Assembly (NCBI GenBank): GCA_023653785.1
Contig: JAMKCH010041445.1
Coordinates: forward strand, 1-64,000
Direction: 5' to 3'
Length of the DNA stretch: 64,000 nucleotides
Source of the DNA: Ophioderma brevispina
Lineage: Eukaryota; Echinodermata; Ophiuroidea; Amphilepidida; Ophiodermatidae
Position numbers and translations under genes: made by a program. Below, piece by piece: positions 27,501 to 42,500 of the stretch (within the stretch, counting starts at the first letter, position 1; the number at the start of each line of letters is the position of its first letter). Below the pieces are notes generated by a model, which was given only the letters and a program-made list of their open reading frames with translations, did not search any database and was not told the origin of the DNA.

Positions 27501-30500
27501 AGGGTAAGGTTCATCATAGGTCATTCTGCGCATACATTAGGTACTGGACCAGTGGTTCTTTCGTTTGTCATAGCATTTTAGTTCCGAAGGTTTTATTATT
27601 GTAGATTGGACAAAAATGGTGGTCAAAAGGCCAATATAGGGTCATAGAGGCCATCTATATATACTCATATGAGACTTGGGTCAGTGGTTCTTTGACTACG
27701 TGTGAAGGTAATCGGCAAATGTACAGTGTACAGTTTACCTTCACACGTCCAGGTTCCCACGGCAATGACTTAACAATGATCTGTTAAGCCGCAAGCTTGA
27801 GGGTTACAATTGTATATTGCATTCTCTTTTACAGCAATATTGGAGCTTGGTTGCACACATAATAAGGATATCAGCGGGGTCATGACATCTGGTAGAGAGC
27901 AAATTGTCGGGTCTAAAGTTTTTAAAAAAATTCTCTATTAATTTTACAAGTTTAAAGGCACTTTGAGGGGGGGGGGAAAATATCCTCTATCAAAAAATAG
28001 GAGGATTATTATTGACAAATTTCTCTGTCGTGTTGAACAACTTTTAGGATATTCCTAGTCAAATGTAAGGAATTTCTGCAGATGTGTTCCAAAAGATTTC
28101 CACTTAGTATTGATTGCTTACCGCAACTATTTCAACATTTTCCGTTGTCACAGAAGCAGGATATTAAAAGGTAAAAGTCGATTGTTAGGCCAATCATAGT
28201 GGATAGACACCGTCGACACAAATATCTAAAACCCGTCAAAAAGTAAGGCAAGCGTGTTGTCGTCCCAACTCGCAATAGACTATAGTATCCCAGTGTTAAG
28301 GGTTATTAAAAATATTCCGAAGTATGCCAACCGCTGTCGCAAAAGTTGAATACCCTCTTTGTTATCTATTTATAGGATCGATATTGTTTATATCTAGAAA
28401 AACCTAAGTATTTCAAGGAATGCCTTAATTCAAGGACCACTATGAATACAGACTGGCTTTAAACAGTTTCACGGTGTTGCGTTTTCAAACGGTCAAAGTA
28501 GTGGAACATGGTTTAGAGGAAACCAGGAACAGCCAAGCTGGGCATGGTATACATTGACGCAGCAATGTCCATTGTATAGAAAAAAGACCAACACAAAAAC
28601 TTAATGACAACAGATAGGTTTCTCAGCGTACACCAAAAGTGTTGCTCAAAGAAAAAATATAAACCAACTATAATAAACTACAAAATTCTAACTTTGCCGT
28701 CGAAACCAACAACCAAACAAACCCAACTTTTCATCCATCCTATACCATAAACACTAGTTGCATAGTCAGTATAAAGACTAAGGGAAAAAGGCTTTGCCTT
28801 CTGCAAAGGACGATTCCACGATACCAAATGTCTGCTCTAAGTACGGGAGACTTAATATTTGAAGTTTTGCTTCACTAAGTAGGCAAATGGTACTTTTGCT
28901 GAAATTCTTTGAGACTGTTGCAAAATACACCGAGTGTATAACATAAATCAAGTCTGATCTCAAGTTAAAACAAACTTAGTTGTGTCATCTATATATAGTC
29001 GGGCGGACCTTCATCCGGGAAATTTGTTTACAATGAAAATCTACTCAAGTCAATGAACTCGCCACTTGTGTTTGACCTCAGTCCCTGGTAAGCCTTGGTA
29101 GATATGGTAACACGATGACCATTTCATTTCGCCAGAAGAATCCCACTAGAACCGGTTAATAGGTGCCCACATTAAACCAAGAGCATTCAGTAAGAAAGAA
29201 GACAAGCACGGCATCAAATGATGTCCAAAAACTTGACAAAAAGATACAAGTCACCCAAACTGCCTCCGTCAATATAAAATTCCAAAAAATTAAACCTACG
29301 GCGAAAACCCCCATTACCTCCAGAACAATTTGCGAATTTTCGGGAAAACGGACTAAAACGGCCGACTAGTTCGCAATAAGAGCCGACATATTAAAACACG
29401 CCGCTCTCGATTGCAAATCAAATCCATCAATCAATGAATGTGGATTAAAAAGGGCACCCGAATGTTTTAAACATTTTTATTTTTTTTATTTTTTTTATTA
29501 TGCTTACCAATGTATTAAAGGGAACGTGTCCGATCGCTAATAGACACGTCCCCAGAGAGCCCAGATTTTAACGAAGTGCAGTGGGTTGTTGAAAATTTGG
29601 TATCTGAAGAAAGCTAAGTGTTATTAAGGACCCTACTTCTTACCGTATCTTAGTGCTAAAGGAAGTTTGGTTGGATGTTATGAGTGGAAAAAGTGGACCC
29701 ATTGTGGCCTCTAGACAAATTTAATTTTACAGAGAGTGGCGTTGTGATGTAATAAAAGATGACTACGTATTCCTGCCATATATGACAGAAAATCAAGCTT
29801 CTATTCAGCAGACAGTTCAAAACATAGATTTTGGTTTTATTTTCTATTGGGGATTCATTCTACAACCAATCAAGGAAAATTATAGAAGTTGGTAACCACA
29901 AGAATGAGAATGGAAATGTTAAAACAGCATGCCACTGATTTAGGAAATTGAAAATGTCATTCAAACCCCGGCGCCCACATGACCCACACCGATCTTGAGA
30001 TACAGTGCAGTAACAGTACTGTAAATTTGATCTTATATGCTATACCTGACTGATCCAAGGCAAATGGTCGACGTCACCATTTCTGTATAGGTGTAGTGTT
30101 TTTATATTGAAGGGAAGGTGTGGACTGTAAATTTGTAAATGTCTGGTTCAATCCAATGTTTAATCCCTCATACGATACTTAGTTCTAGGAAATGTAATTT
30201 CAAAATTAGGTTCCAAATAGCGAATGAAAGGAGTAACAGGGTCCTACGATTGTTTGTATGACTGTTGCTCTGACTAAAAGTCTAAAATAATCCTGTTATA
30301 GCTGTTATAGTATACAAAAGTGGTATTAAATCAGGAAACAGGGCCATTTATCTATGAACAACAATTTACATTCTCAATTCATGATATCATGTAAAAATTA
30401 CATAAACCCACCCAATTTCTAGAGATCACCTAAGAATCCACACTCGGTCTTACCAATGGAACTTTGTCAACCAGAGCGAGGTACTGCAATAAACCCTTTG

Positions 30501-33500
30501 TGTGGTAGATGGTTGGATGCACGTCAGGGTTGGGGTTAATCCACTGTCTGTTAAGATCCTCACCACTCAGTGAACATCTGTGACTGTAATAGCATATGAA
30601 TAGTAAGTGATATGTTATGTCATTTAAACAATTTCTGTTTATTTCTATAAATAATCCATTACAAAATTGTCTATAAATAATCCATTACAAAATGGTTAAG
30701 TCTTATGAAATATTAAATTCACATAGAATATGGGAAAGTCTCTTGTCCTACCCAGTATATTTGAACCATGAACAGATAATGTGACCTGTGATGTAATTGG
30801 TAGTTATTCAAACATGAGAAATGGGAATTAGATACAATCAATACACATGACCCAATGCTTTCAAACTACAACTTGATTACACATGACCCACTAACTAATA
30901 TACACTGGTCCTACTAATATTTTTTAGTATAACCTTGGTGAATCCGATTTACTGATATTTTTTATTACACCAACTTTATAGATGATTTTTACTTCTCTTA
31001 CTCTAAAAATCCTAGCATTCTTTTATCTGTAGTTTCAATCCAAAACATAATACTACGTCCACCTATTTAGTAGTGTTCAGTCACTAAAGAAGGCAAGGGC
31101 GCCGAGCCAGTATAAGGCGCTAATCTAAGGGTATAACATTGAATGAGCGGCCCTGGTTCAAGCCCACGAGAGGCAGGTGTCTGGTCACACTCAAATAGTT
31201 CCTATAAGGTGGAAATTGATAGGTGTGATTTATGGAATTTCTCCTCTCTCTCTCTCACCCATGCCCACTGCATTATGCAATGGATGCTCAATGTGGTGGT
31301 TGTGGTGGTGGGAAGAGAAAAGAGGAGGAGATTTTAATGCTGTATTTTGATCATTTTCCTCCACAGTTGAGGAAAATACTGCACATCCATTAACAACATT
31401 CCATAAATCATAGGCAAAATAAAATTTATCTTTCTTTTGAAAGAATTTTATCTTTTTCAGGAGACAATGATTAAAATTCTTTCCTTTTTCTTACCAATGT
31501 AATAAGAGGTCAGGATAATTACTTCCATGATAACTCATCGGATTAAGAATAGGCACAATCTGAAGATGAAGGTTGTCTAATATGTGAGCTGTTGGATGTG
31601 ACTCATAAGGAATGCAGGAAACCTCATCACCCAGAAAAACGGTACTTACCAGGATGAACACGATTGATGACACGAAGAGGTATGGTCTACTACCTTCCTG
31701 GGGAACTCAGAGGAAGGGAATTCTTATATCACTAAAATACTACAATTTATGACCAGGAAGTACTACATTTTGTATGAAGTGCATCAAAGAAATCCTGCCT
31801 TCCTTCCTAATCAATCATTCGGAGTTTATAAGTGAGACGAAAAACCAAAAAAGCACTGCCTGGATAAAGTTCTATCAAAGAACCGGATATACAACTAAAT
31901 TGCCCATTTAAAAAAAAGTTGGTAACAGATTCCTTCTCAACTTTATGGAAGAACCATATAAGTACTAGACAACAATATTGCAAAAATAATAAACTGTAAT
32001 TATAACAAGCATACCACTTAAGTGTATGAGGGCTTGCCAAAGGACTGTGATGAGACAGATGATCACAAAAGCATAGTAGTCACATTAATTCACTACCTGT
32101 AATATTAGTATTAGGGCATGATTTAAGTATTAAATGCAGCTTCCTTCTCCCTTCAACATATTCATCTATTTCTTAAACAGACTATTCATTTTACACATAA
32201 CGTTTGTGATCAATTCAAATCGCATAAATTTGGGGCTTAATATGAAAGATTGAGGAAAACCATTAGTGTTATAATCATGGGTAGGTACCGTTAATTCTCG
32301 GCATATAAGCGCGCGGGTGTCGCGCCGCAGGGCCTAAAAATAGCCGTATAAGATTCAGACCTTAACGTATAAGGTATGATCCAGTCAAATGTACAAACGC
32401 CGTTTTCCCATCTTCTGTCTTGAGTTAAATACTAAAATTTCATGGGTTTGCATCAATATGATCAGGCAGACCATTAAAAATTACTGTGTGCTGATTAGAG
32501 TAAAGATGTGGGCTAATCGGGATCAACCACAACGAAGGGCTTAATGCTCAGTAAGGGGTGAATAGCTCAGTTGGTAGCGAAATGTCTCGCAATCCAGAGG
32601 TCGACCGGTTCGAATCCCGCTTCAGCAATTCTTTACTCATGTTTTAATTATAATGTTCTTCAATCACGTGCATCAAGTATGATCCAGTCCAAATCTACAA
32701 ACGCCGTTTCCCATCTTCCGTTATGGTTATATATATATATATTATTTTACTAGATTGAACCATAGGGCGAAAATTTAATAATTCATTGGTCTATAAGGAG
32801 GCCGTCTTATTATGGCTTTAATTTTAATTAATATTCGTGTTTCTTGTTAGCTAATGCGAATTATTCTATCATTTGCATAAATTAATATTATTTCTTTACG
32901 GAATTAAAGCGCAAAAACAAACGGATAGTTAAGGGGAAAAAAAAGTTCGCCCCCCCAACTGTCAAACTCTCTGTTTTATGAAAAGAGAATTTCGCCCAAG
33001 CGTTTAGCGATATAGTGATATATATAATTGATATATATTTAAATTACAAAGTATAGACCTTGAAAGGCAACGTTTTACTCTGAGTTTCACGGCTAACCCT
33101 CACTTACGATCACTGGTTACCGATCTTCAGACGAATTGAATGCATCACAGCGTGTCTTAACCAGTCGCATGTATGTATATACAGGCTATGGGTCACGACT
33201 GAGCATTTACAGCACTTTGTCTGACTTTTCCAAAATAGTCTGAGAGTGCTCAATCACTACGAGTAGTGGGGGGTAATATAAATTATGAGTGTGAAACAGT
33301 ATTTTTACAGTTGACTATTTTGGAATTAAGAGTGCTCAGTGACCATTACCGGAGAGGTGAAATAAAATTACAAAGTATAGACCTCTGGAAAGGCAACCGT
33401 TACTCTTAATCAAAGATAGTCACCTGTAAGAATACTGTTTACTATGATGTATATTACGCCCACTACTCTAGTGGTTTGAGCACTTCGACTTGGAAAAGAA

Positions 33501-36500
33501 CAGACAAGTGCTGGAAATGCCTCAGTCGTGACACCATAGCATGTATATAAATAAGGTTCTACTGGTTATGACACGACTGTGAGTCATCCTCCGTCTGAAA
33601 GATCGGTACCCAGTGACCGTAAGTGAGGTTATACCGTGAACTCAGGAGTAACGGTTGCCTTTCAAGGGTCTATACTTTGTATTTATTTAACGCTCTACTG
33701 TAATGGGATTGAGCACTCTTAATTCCAAAGATAGTCACCTGTAATTAATCAAGTGTTTACTATGATGTTATATATAAATATATATGAAATGATTTAGGGC
33801 TATTTTCATTTGCAAATTTAGATATTAAGTGCGATTTTTTTAAATTATTGAATAAAAACATCTAAACTATAATTTAAAGAAATCAGGCTTTTTATTAATA
33901 GAGTTCAGTTTCAATTGTAATCGTTAGAGCTATAGGCAACATATATTAAAATGATTATTTTACAATGCAAATTGAAATATAAGTACCAAACAAAAAACAA
34001 ATAAAAACACCTAAAATCTAATAAAATATCAGTCTTTGTATAATAGCGTTAAGTTCTTATTTTTGTGAATCGTTTAGCTCCGATTTTGAAAAAAATGAAA
34101 CAAATTGAAAGAATTCTATAACAACGGAAGTTGGTGCATGTGAGTTCCCTTACTATACTCTTCAAGTACAGAGAAAAAAGAAGTGAAAATCTGTAAAAAT
34201 TTGCTCTTTTAGTTCAAAAATTAAAGACAGGGTGTGCGTAGTAATAATATTAAGAGAGAAAAACAAAAGACATTCACAAAGACGAGACATTAGTCGCAAA
34301 ACTTAAAAATAGTTCGTCCCATCTTTGCCCTTTGGTCTCCATCCAAGAACGGACGGGTCGACGTTGCTTACCTAGGTGTTAATTATGACAGCGATCTAGG
34401 CGTGCATGCACATTGAGGGCACTTGATTTTATTGCCTTTAAAACTAATACTTGAATCTTGTACTCAGATGTGTTTTAAAAAAAAAAAGATACAAATGAAT
34501 ACGTAATATTTCATTTAATAAACTCTCATACAAGAATTTCATTATCACTAACACAAAACTTTAAAAAAAAGGGCTGGATTTTTTTTTTAAAAAAAAATAT
34601 GCCAGACATAACCTTTGCGGACAAGTTTTTTAGTTGTTAAAATACAAGGGGAAATTTCCATGATGGCCAGAAACACAAGGGTCTGGTTTTTCGATCTTGG
34701 CTGGGCCCGCTGGTCGATGTTGTGAATAATTACAACGGTATTGTCTGTCGGGGGGCGATCGAGCTGGTTCCCCGCTGGTCGACGTTGTGAGTAATTACAA
34801 TAGATCATTGGTGTCAAATACAACCCGTATTGTCTGTGGGCGATCGAACTAGTTGATTCATGTCTAGTCATTTGTATACGAAGATGCCGCTTCAATGCGG
34901 CTTTTAATGTTTATATACTTAGAGTCTCAACTAAAGTACTTAATATTGATCAATTATCAAGTGGCATAACACACAAAGGATGTTACACACGCGCCAAGTT
35001 GGTAAATTGAGGACACTTCAGATTGTCGGTGGGTTTATTTTTATAGTGCTTTCAAGTCACTCACTTGTGGGTTTTAAAAAACTTTACAAACATCAACGTA
35101 TAGCCGCTTCGGTTTATAAGCCGCTGCACTCCTTTGAAGCCTTTGAAAACAATGTAATAAGCCGCGTAATACTCCGAAAATTACGTAAAGTAATATTATA
35201 CTATATTGAAGCCTGAGGGTATGATAGTAAAAAAATATATCATTAGGTCAAATTTTGGATTGATATATATATTTTTACTATTGCAACGAAAAAGCAGTCA
35301 ATATTTTTTTCTAATCATGATATCACCTCATTCTTTTCATGCTAAAGTGATAGTAAAAACTAGCACATGGCTCAAATCAAATCCACTGTACATGATATAA
35401 AGTGTGTAAATACCTGTTTAATTTGCTTTGTATAATTCAATTCTTTTGAATATATAGTTGTCTTGGGATCTAGATGGGTACTCTATGTTTTGATTATGAT
35501 GTTGACCAATACATACAGATAAATTTAACACTACATTCTATAACTTATCACATGGGTAGCACAACGGGTATGCCCACATACCTCTCATGCAACATCACAC
35601 TATCAAATAGGTTATCACGTGATCAACATGCACACTCACCATGCATTATAACGTTAGAAATCGCTACATATGTCCACTTCGGAATTCAGTGATGCCCTCT
35701 TTGTCTAGTGAGACGGGGTTAGCAGTGATTGTTAGCACGGTAGTGAGTTCCGCCTAAATTCAACACAGGTTTGGATTAAGACGGAAATCCACAACCACTC
35801 CACTCGCCGAGACGGCCTCCCAATTTTGCCTAGATGAACTATTGTTTAATTCATGGTAATTCAAATTCCTTCTATTTATTCTAGAAGGGGAACGACACAT
35901 CAACTACGGGACAATTGGTACCCTGGACATGTAATTAAGCTTTCATATTGTTATATCAACCTACTTCCCGATTCCATGAAATTGCAAAACTATTTTGTTG
36001 AATAATTTTTTCAAGAGGATGGAATAATTCATATGGGTGTTCAGTATCTGATTAGGGATTCAACAATAATGCACCGATGACGCATCAGTAAATTATCAAC
36101 GAACATCCGCGCTATTTTTTATTTTGTGTGAGATGACAGCTATCTCTTAATACGTTGTTTGCATCATGCATCGGACCAATATGGTTCAACCATCAATCCA
36201 ACCACCGATCGACAACATGCACTCATGTAGTAAAGTAATAGGGTAGTTGTTGATCCCCTATTAAAAAACCTTCTGTGATTACTACACAATGTTCACGGTT
36301 TTCATTTTTTTTTTAAAAGGTTGAAATAGTGGTTTATGCATGTCTTTGAAATTGACATATCCTTACATTATACAGACTTTGTAAGATACTAACTGCACAA
36401 CCATATAAATACTGCACAAATAGTGATATCCATTTTAAATTCTTAATCTAGATTAAATGATATAAAATTTGAGTTGAATAAAAACATTGTAGTCTCGCTG

Positions 36501-39500
36501 TAAGATTGCATTAGACTCCAATGCAATAAGACACATTTTTGTCAATTTATTTGTCATATTCCCTTTTAAGTCCTAATAGAGGATAAACATTAAATAACAT
36601 ACCAAATATGTTCAAATGTCTATTCAAAATTTGATTCAGGAAAAAAATAGTTCTGCAATGTTCTGGAATCAAGAGTTTATCACAACTAGCATGCTTACCT
36701 TGAATTTACACTACAAGCTGCTAATCTCATTTCAAGAACATTATACTCAAGAGTATAAAACCAGTTATAGGCAAAAATGCTTGTGCTGCACAACAGACTA
36801 TAAACAATAGGGATGGTAATCTGAATTTGCTGTTGTTTTCACTTAAAAAGAGGGTACGGATTTGGTTGTTACATGTACAAGCATAAAATAATTTGTCTGT
36901 ACCCAAAAGTACCCAAAATCTGCGATTGTGGGTGCATTTTCTGATAATTTTTCTAAAAGCACCTAAACTTCTTAACTATAGGTGCTTTTGCCGACCGTAA
37001 ACTTTTTTCAAATATTTAAGTGTCGGTTGGGTTATGGCTAACAAATGTAATTTTTTATGGCCTTACTGCTGCTCCGTGCTAACACAATATAGAGTAGGCA
37101 CAAACTTTCCCATACGACACCCAAAACAATTTACTGCAACCAAGAACATCACATCAATCACGACCTACCTGTAGCATAGTATACGTGTAAGGAAAGTGAT
37201 AGGCCATGTAGACAATATCATTACTATGATTGAAAGTTAAATGGAATGCAACAGTGTGGTAGCTTTTGCCCTTCTGGCCCCCAGTGGCCACTGAGCTCCT
37301 GGAGTAGTTGTTCTTATAGTAGCACACGTCTTCTCCTGCCCGCATCCAACCAGGATTGCCCGCCATGGCTTCTCTTACTGAGTATACTACAGGCTGCATA
37401 CCTTTTACACAAAGAAGAAAGTGAGCTTTTCTAGTTAAATGCACTATCAGTGATTTGCGAAATCAGAAAATTGAAAAAAGAAATCATAAAAAAATCAGAT
37501 TTTTGCATTTTTGTAACATTGTATCCTAACATGTCCGGCAAGTGATAAGTCCAAAGGTAACCTAATAAAGATTACTGTCCGTACAGACACTTACTACAAC
37601 ATGTAACTGAATGGAGATTTATAACTTTGAAAACTGCTGCTTTTCTGACATTTTTTTCAGTTGGAAAATATACCTTATGAGGGTCCTACAGACTAATCCT
37701 TCACTTTTAAGCTATTCCTATAAATTTCAAATATTTTCTATCTTTTGGGTGAATCACTGATAGCGTCTTTAACAGAACTGGGTTTGGGGTATAGTTTAAT
37801 CTTTAATTTTCAAGTTCCTGAATACTCCATATGTGATGCGATCTAAGGCTAAGGGTGCGAATTGTGAAATTGAGATAAAAGCCAAAATAGGTGTAAAAAT
37901 ACAACATTCACATAATTTTATATGATTTATATGATTATTGCATTACTGACACTTATGCAGTGTTCTGAATTCAGTTTCAAATCAGGCTTTATATAATAAT
38001 TATTATACAATATTATTAAATAATGTACCATCAATCCAGATTAACTATTTTAAGGGGAGAACAAGAAAAAAGTATCAATAAAAAAAATTCATGGATGATT
38101 TAGCAACAAAGAAAACAGTTAATTGTACACAACATTAAATAAGACATTCACATTCCAGCTCTACCATTTTCTCCCCAAAAGCACATAAATAAAAAAAAAA
38201 AAATGAACAAACCAAACCAACAAGCACAAAAAACCTGCTAGCCAGTACACCATTTTAGACACTTTCTTAGGCAAATGCTTGGCATACTGGTAATAATAAT
38301 AATGTAATTTTTGGTTAATTGAAGCAAATAGAAAATAGTGAAAATGAAATAACCTTGACAAAGACACACTGGCCCAAAAACATAAGCATAACTGATGACC
38401 ATTTAATGCCATTTAGAATACAACTAATCCCCAAGAGTATCAAAAAGTATCATGTCAATTGTTAGTTAAGCAGACTTAAGGCTCATGTAAAAAAAATATG
38501 TTGTTAATAGCACCATTAAATTTCTTCAAGGTGTTGGTGTATGGCCTTCAGTGACAGGTACACTGAATGCAGAAAGCATTCAATGCTCTACTATATAAGT
38601 GTTCTTTTCTCTGTACAAAATTAATGGTCTGTGTAGGTTGGATAATGGTCAGTCTATTAAATGTAGTTGGTGTATAAAAAGAGGGACTGTTACTTTTGTA
38701 GGGATATTCAAACTTGACAAAGGTTGCTTGGAAACACCAGTAGATGAATGGGAGGGGAAGGTGAGATAAGTTAAAAAGACCAGAATCATATATTCAGTGG
38801 CCTATACAGCTATGAATTGTTGAATACTCAACATCTGAAGTATACAGTATGGGCCAGTAGTGGAAAATGTGAAAATAGTGGGTTAACACAGCATAGTATA
38901 CATACAATAGAATATCAATACTGGTTAAGAAATAATAGAGAGGAAAAGAAAAAACAGATGCATGGAAAAGCAGATACAAAAAATTTACAGGCGTACGAGA
39001 AAGAGCGTATTTAAGAAGATTTAATGGGAAGAGCAGCACAATGGGAGATGCAAACTATACCTACCAAAGTTGAATTGACTGTTGAGCTTTTCGCAGTTTT
39101 ATACTATTAAATCGTTTTGAGCCTGCTCTAGTATAGACACACAAAGTAAAACCACTGGTGAGGTGTTACTGTTAATATCGGGATTCATAACATGTCAATA
39201 CTCATACTTGCGACCTGAAGAAGAACGATTATTAAATGACAGACCCGAGTTAGGAAGCCTCAATCTCAATTCTCATTACTGCCTTTAACCATGCTTTTTC
39301 ACTTAACTACTTAACTCATTATTATGTTTAACTTGGGCAAAATTGCATGTGTGAATTAGAGCATGAATCTAGCCGAACGATGTTAGCACATGCCAAAATT
39401 TGGTTTTACTTTTCTCAGAACAAAGTCACTTTCTCGACAGTAGTCCAACACCGTTGAGGTATCAAGGTATGTAGCACCACTCGATTCCCTGTGAGAGTCA

Positions 39501-42500
39501 CCACATTGTAACCCCACAAGGTACATCTGAAAGAGGACATTGTAGGCAGGGAACTTCAGTGCTTTAATTTGGACGTTTTCCTCAAATTTAGGGAATCGTT
39601 GTGTTTAATTGCAACATTTCAAAAAGTATAAAATCGCGGACATGATTTTAAAGTGCTGACATACAACAAATGCGCATAATATAAAGGCAGTCTGGAAATA
39701 TACACGGAAAAAAACAAAACTGTTGAACGCGATGTCCACGAATATAGGACCTTGGTACACCCAATTACTCCTTGATAGTGGTGCAAATTGGATTCCTCCG
39801 GTTACCACTGGGTGGAAGAATAATCAACCCACATTGCACTCCACCGGGTATTTTAGCTGTTGTATAAATTTGGGCATTCAGTGGGAATTACCATTTATTT
39901 GCCCCAAAAATGGATACGTCTTTAGATCTTGCCTTTGATTCAGGATCAGTTATGGGAAAACATTTATAAAGGAAAACAAAAAAACCAAGGCGGTTTCTCG
40001 AAAAACCACAAAGGTCCCCCTCCCAGTGCAGTAGCTAAGAACAACAAGGGAAAGCAACAATTTTAAGATCTCAGGGAAAGATGTGAGGGCCCACCAAGTT
40101 TAATCCTTCCTACCACATGTTGAAGTGGATTTGAACCCTCGGATGGACCCCACAGGGGACCTTCAAATTGACCTTGTAAAGTGTCAGGCCACTGAATTGT
40201 TGGACCAACACCCAACCAAGTTTTAATCCTCCTACCAAATTAGTGATTTGACATTAATGACCCCATAACATGACCTTGAAAAGGACCATCAAATTTTTTG
40301 CATTGAATGATGACCCCACGCACCAATTTTCACCCTCATACCACACATGGTTAAGTGATTTGACCTTGATGAGCCTGCATGACCTTGAATTACCTTCTAA
40401 AAACTTTTTGGTAATGAATGTTGACCCACCCACCATTTTCATCCTCCTACACCGGTTTAAGTGATTTGCCCTTGACTGACCCCGCTGACCTTCAAATGAC
40501 CTTCAAAAATTTTGGCACTGAAGTTGACCCATCCCCAAGTTTCATCCTCCTACCACATATTTATGATTTGACCTTGGATTACCCCTCATGACCTTCACAT
40601 GACCTTCAACAGTTTTGGCACGGAATGTTGATCACACCCAACAAGTTTCACCCTCCAACCACATGTTAAGTGCTTTGACCTTGGATGACTCACAATGACC
40701 TTGAAATGACCTTCAAAATTGTTGGTACTGAATGTTGACCACACCCACCAATTTTCATCCAGTTCATCCTCCTACCACATGTTAAGTGGTTTGACCTTGG
40801 ATGACCTCGGATGACCTTGAAATGACCTTCAAAATTGTTGGTACTGAATGTTGACCACACCCACCAATTTCATCCTCCTACCACATGTTAAGTGATTTGA
40901 CCTTAGATGACCTCGATGACCTTGAAATGACCTTCAAAATTGTTGGTACTGAATGTGACCACACCCACCAATTTCATCCTCCTACCACATGTTAAGTGGT
41001 TTGACCTTGGATGACCTCGATGACCTTGAAATGACCTTCCAAATTTTGGTACTGAATGTTGACCACACCCACCAATTTCATCCTCCTACCACATGTTAAG
41101 TGATTTGACCTTAGATGACCTCGGATGACCTTGAAATGACCTTCAAAATTGTTGGTACTGAATGTTGACCACACCCACCAATTTCATCCTCCTACCACAT
41201 GTTAAGTGATTTGACCTTGGATGACCTCGGATGACCTTGAATGACCTTCCAAATTTTCGGCACTGAATGTTACCACACCACCCAGTTTTTCATCATCCTA
41301 CCACACAGATAAGGTTTATAGCAATTCAACTTCATTGTGCCTATTTTTTACCCCATTGACCTTTGACCCATGCCACATGACCTTCTCCGACCTCATCGGC
41401 ACCTACTTGAGTGACATCTATGGTGCGAAGATGGACACCCATACTTGCTCCAATTCAAAAGATATCGTGTTGACAACGTTTATTATAGCGATTAGCCCTA
41501 TTTTTGCCCATATTTGACCCTATTTTTGACCACATTTGACCTTTAACCCATGCCACATGACCCACTTTGTATCCCACCCACCGCGTACTCTAGATACATC
41601 TATGTTGCGAAGATGGGCACCCACACTTGCTTAGTTCCAAAGATATCGCGAGGGACACACACACACACGCACACACGGACGGGGAGCATTTCTATAGTCC
41701 CCCTTCGCCAACATAAGTTGGCGGGGGACCAAAAAAACAGGTGGTCGGTTTGCCTTCCTTATGAGACCCTTAAATTATTTGTTTTTTGGTTGGCATTTAA
41801 TTCTGTGATTTGAAATAACTACAAATAAATTTTAAAGCAACTCTGGCATCATTTACAATGCAAATAGTGGCCAGAGAAACATTATCAAACATACTTGAAT
41901 TGCCTTTCGGAGATTTCCGCTTTCAAATAAGGAGTTGAAGTTCAGCACACAATTATCGTCATCCTGACAGTTGGGATCACACCTGTGTTAAATGAGAATA
42001 AAAGAGAAACTATATACTAATTTGAAACACTGAATGAACAAACAATCAACTTTAATACTAGCTACCAGCTCTGGCACCTACTTGTCTTACATTACCTGAG
42101 CTTGCACTTAGATATTTCCATCAATAAATTTGGCCACAAAAAAATCTTTAAGTGTACATCTGTGACCTGCTCCTGACTCTAGAAAAATACAGTTCTATTC
42201 CAATTAAAAAATCCAGAAAGGGATACAAGTTGGGAATACAACTGGATCCTAATTCTATACAGAAATCTATTTAGTGATGTAACTGACAATTTTAAGTGAA
42301 GTCAATGTGGTTGAAATATGGGCAGAAAGTAGGTTTTAGAGCGTTCTTTTCCAAAGAACACCAATCACACTGACTCTAAAAGACTACAATTAATGTTGAT
42401 TGTAATGACTTTTAGTGATGTTACTGTAATTGTTTGTCAAACCTTTAAATTTCAGCTAGGATAATAGACACAAATTGCACTGTTAATCTTAACGACTTAG

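Larger units (their letters stand above)
31700..37168. other. intron where at least one CCP1 exon is expected
   Basis: Between exon 37169 (ending PYTYTMLQ) and exon 31697 (starting near GSRPYLF) the CCP family has about 60 residues, including a TLxGNxxPLxTIT-like block. I read the minus strand here and found no such exon. The space holds a SINE, a foldback element, a local direct duplication (34693-34860) and AT-rich sequence with no recognised content (34900-37160). Confidence 0.55.

Noticed and set aside
32556..32630. tRNA gene
   Set aside because: D- and T-arm boxes are present, but the acceptor stem does not pair and the unit is flanked by repeat sequence. Treated as a SINE head.
39723..39938. 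Plus-strand open frame with [15 protein letters not shown]
   Set aside because: It lies inside the CCP1 intron on the opposite strand with no recognised domain. It may be a fragment of an element but cannot be named.
40660..41290. CRISPR-like regular repeat array
   Set aside because: Units of about 105 bp are near-identical end to end with no unique spacers, and the setting is a eukaryotic intron. It is a minisatellite.
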